Origin: Amphibalanus amphitrite
Lineage: Eukaryota > Arthropoda > Thecostraca > Balanomorpha > Balanidae
NCBI RefSeq assembly: GCF_019059575.1
Contig: NW_024881503.1
Coordinates: 744,001 to 808,000 of the forward strand
Reading direction: 5' to 3'
Length of the DNA stretch: 64,000 bases
Shown here: positions 61,563-64,000 of the stretch, piece after piece
Position numbering within the stretch: position 1 is the first letter of the stretch
Layout: each line of letters begins with the position of its first letter
Notes under the pieces: model-generated
The model's database searches: none
What the model saw: the letters and a program-made list of their open reading frames with translations, nothing else
What the model was told of the DNA's origin: nothing
Made by a program: the position numbers and the translations under genes

Positions 61563-63655
61563 TAGACACACACAAGTATTTTTATTGTCTCATTGACAAA
61601 TGCAAACACGTTTACATGGCGGATCGGCGCAAAAGCTAACGCTTAAGTCGAGGCGCCTCTCCAAAGCTAAACAATTGCAACAGAATTTAACAAGATAATA
61701 AATCATGGATCCACTAACACAGCCAGCAGGGGACAGAACCACGCCGACCCCGCCAACTACCCACGAAGCATCCAACTGGAATAGGGAAAGCCCGCTCGGT
61801 CCCGCGCACAGGGCGGCCACCGCCGGCTCAGATGAGTGATGTGAGTTTGTGTGCTGGAAGGTGGTGTGTGGCTGTGAGTGTGTATACTCGTACTTGTGTC
61901 AATGTTACGTTGTGTTAGTAAATCGCCTGGTGTTTTGAATGTATGTTTGTAAGTGGTGAGCCACATGCACACCCACCATGCTTGTGACGTTTCTATTAAA
62001 TAAAAGGATGTCAAGCTTACTTTTTCCTGAGAGATTATCAAAGTTTGGAACGATAGCCTGCATGACACCGAACAGTTGCGATCGGGCTGTTTGGTACAGA
62101 GGACAGTCCCTTATGTAGTGAGTGGTTGTTTCATTTGGGTGACCGCAAATGCACGCTGGAGTAAGGACGTTTGGGTGTTGCGTTCGGAATTGATGTGCGT
62201 TCAGAAATGTTTGTCCGATGCGCAGTCTAGTGTGGTGTGTGTTTGCTGTCTTTGTGCCGACTGAATGTGACAGTGGAGGTTCTGTTGTCCCAAATCGCTG
62301 CCAGACTTCACGAGAGAAATCAGAGCGGGATTGAATGGCACGCATAGCAGCAGGAAGAAGATTCCACTGCCTGATAGTTGCTGGGATAAAGGATCGGTGG
62401 AAGGATGTGAGTCTAATCGGGGGAAGCGATAGTAGGGTGGCGTTTCTAAGTTGAAGTCCTGTAGCACCCTGTCTTGTGTCAGTCAAAATGTTGGTGATAT
62501 ATGTAGGTAAGGGAGGATTGTTATTATAAAGTCTATGAAAGAAAATGAGTCTGTGAATGAGTCGTCTCGTTTCCAGTCTTTCCCACCCTAAGTCATTCAA
62601 AAGTGCGTCTGTCGGTGATCTGTATAGTGCTCCAGTAACGAGTCTTGCACATCGATTTTGAAGTCTCTGGAGGCGGATTTTGTCTTTGATTGTCAAGTTG
62701 CCGTCGTAAATGATGTCACAGTAGTCAAAGTAAGGTCTTATGTATGTTGTGTAGATGTCGCTGAGCATAGGCCTAGTGAGAAATTTGGCTATAGGGTAGA
62801 TAGGTCCAAGTAATGAATTAATTGTACGGACAATGCTATTAACATGTTGGTGAAAACAAAGATCAGTCGAAAGAGTGAGTCCGAGATGCTTGTGGCAACT
62901 CGTAGTGGGAATGTCTTGCCCTTTAAAATGTAGCTTGAAGTCTTGGTTGTCATGTACGTTGGAAAATGTCAATTGTATAGTTTTCTGTGCATTGAAGGTG
63001 ATTGCCCAGTCGTCTCCGTAACGTCCTATGTCGTCCAAGTCTTTTTGTATCGTCGTTCTATGGTCCTGGCTGTCATGTGGATGTGATGAATATAAGGAAG
63101 TGTCGTCGGCGTAAAAAAGTGCTTCGTTCTGCGTGACTTTTGACAGGTCGTTAAGATACATAATAGCCAGCAGAGGCCCGAGCACTGAACCTTGTGGGCA
63201 GCCTGACGAAATTTGTTCCGGCGGAGAAAAACTGTCTCCTACTCTTACTACTTGCGTCCGTTTGCTCAAGTATGACTTTGTCCATTCCAAGACGTTTCCT
63301 GTTATGTTGTATTGTATTTCACATTTTTTAAGTAAACCTTTGTGCCATATTTTATCAAAATATTTTGAAATATCGAGAAAGACGGCTGTGAAATTTTCTT
63401 TTTTGTTTAGTGCTGAAAATAATTGGTGGGTAAGGTATACAAGTTGTATATCTGTACTGTGATTTGGACGATATCCGCTTTGCTTATCGGATATAAGTTC
63501 ATTTTCAGTTATATGTTTGTAGATTTTGTTAAATACCAATTTTTCTAAGATTTTGGATACATTTGGAAGGAGGCTTATTGGACGATAGTTTCCCGGGTCT
63601 GAGCTAGATCCTTTTTTCTTGAAAATGGGTATGACACATGCTTTTTTCCAAGATT
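61563..63655 (-). mobile_element. Jockey/CR1-superfamily LINE, 5'-truncated
   Basis: A minus-strand LINE that begins abruptly near 63655 inside the reverse transcriptase and continues to the end of its ORF (61905) and a ~340-bp 3' UTR with TTTATT (AATAAA on the minus strand) at 61581-61586. The start coincides with an in-frame stop contributed by the flanking DNA, as expected of incomplete reverse transcription. The long intact frame suggests recent insertion. No clear target duplication was identified. Confidence 0.82.
61905..63652 (-). CDS. LINE reverse transcriptase, partial but open
   Basis: The frame is open from WKKACVIPIFKKK and DPGNYRPISLLPNVSKILEK (63650-63540) through about 580 codons. 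Reverse transcriptase motifs: SGYRPNHSTD, FLDISKYFDKIW (two Asp), SSGCPQGSVLGPLL and the catalytic FYADDTSLY. A thumb/connection region follows, and near the C-terminus a Cys/His cluster PACICGHPNETTTHYIRDCP. All visible catalytic residues are present. The endonuclease and N-terminal third of the protein are missing, so it cannot be functional on its own. Family placement as Jockey/CR1/L2-like rests on the RT motifs and the absence of RNase H. Confidence 0.85.
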
Positions 63656-63994
63656 AGACTGCGTTCTGGATCAGACGAGTCCACCGCAGTAACGGTGGGA
63701 TCTGCTGACGGGTCTTCATCCTCAATGACCTCACTTCCGGAACTTGAGATTGGAACTTCTTTTGTCGGGAGACTGTTAGGATCGTTGATCGTTGTCAACT
63801 TTATCTTGCACGTTATGCAAAGATAGTCGCCGGTTTCTACGCGAGTTATTAACTCGATCAATCAGAAGTTCCGATGCAAGAGTTAACCCGGTGCTTGTTC
63901 GGTTTTGTGACGCTTGAAATGACAAATACAGAATTTTCGGCATTGTGCATACCACCACAACAAAGCCACCCCATAACACACGTTGCACGACCAC
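63656..63994 (-). CDS. Possible exon or transposon-derived frame, unknown
   Basis: Two overlapping minus-strand frames (63604-63861 and 63776-63994) look more protein-like than chance: one has GDYLCITCKIKLTTIND, a Cys-x-x-Cys pair, then a Ser/Glu/Asp-rich linker (SSSGSEVIEDEDPSADPTVT). It is cut off by the LINE start at 63655 and the second frame runs toward the window edge. It may be a host exon or another mobile-element ORF into which the LINE inserted. No splice sites were established. Confidence 0.3.
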
Positions 63995-64000
63995 CGCCCC

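Noticed and set aside
1-64000. LTR retrotransposon, endogenous virus or Polinton
   Set aside because: No paired direct LTRs, integrase, protease, capsid or envelope motifs were seen.
1-64000. CRISPR array or bacterial-style operon
   Set aside because: No regular short repeats with unique spacers and no clustered co-directional genes; the sequence is eukaryotic.

Overview
This window looks like a gene-poor, transposon-dense stretch of an arthropod nuclear genome; a crustacean is plausible but cannot be proved from 64 kb. The main taxonomic clue is a small two-exon secreted cuticle-type gene (57639-58380) with a YHAAP/VAYHAAP tail, a TATA box and a four-codon first exon, which is the classic arthropod cuticle-gene layout. 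There are no operons or bacterial-style genes. Short isolated ORFs in GC-rich stretches are mostly chance frames through CpG-rich DNA and minisatellites.

Layout. 1-10 kb: a PIF/Harbinger-type MITE, a 660-bp 'ACGTGC' repeat element, a foldback element, and GC-rich islands with 33-, ~99- and 31/23-bp tandem repeats. 10-19 kb: one candidate terminal exon on the minus strand (10623-10829), two copies of a TA-flanked MITE, a minisatellite, a CpG island with a strong minus-strand splice donor, a T2-like MITE copy, and an array of CCACGCCC boxes. 19-30 kb: decayed pogo-type and Tc1/mariner-type transposases mixed with an AGGTCA-rich repeat family (copies at 20213-21061, 24892-25769, 28600-29562, with relatives at 36200-36760 and 59990-60944), a ~27-bp degenerate array, and an 838-bp MITE with TTAA ends. 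30-39 kb: a GACTCC-rich repeat split by a 1.7-kb non-autonomous hAT element with a perfect 8-bp target duplication, plus a SINE-like block and another MITE.

39.4-50.2 kb is a clean three-level nest. A T2-like MITE (TTAAAGGGAC termini) was split at a TA dinucleotide by a 10.2-kb element with GGGTAG-type inverted ends. That element was in turn entered by a full-length, apparently intact I-superfamily LINE (40471-47254, two long ORFs, 14-bp target duplication). 50.2-53.2 kb holds two abutting decayed Tc1/mariner-type transposases and a Jockey/CR1-like LINE interrupted by a 650-bp tRNA-related SINE-like insertion with a 9-bp duplication. 55.6-56.5 kb is a Penelope-like fragment with a GIY-YIG endonuclease ORF. 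57.2-58.4 kb is the cuticle gene. 59.4-64 kb carries two further LINE fragments, one with a long open reverse transcriptase.

The region therefore reads as layers of mobile DNA around at least one host gene. The most notable points are the dated nest of insertions, the likely recently active LINE, and a repeat family that carries ecdysone-receptor-like (IR1) and DR1 nuclear-receptor motifs conserved between its copies. No LTR retrovirus-like element, Polinton, CRISPR array or convincing functional tRNA/rRNA gene was seen.
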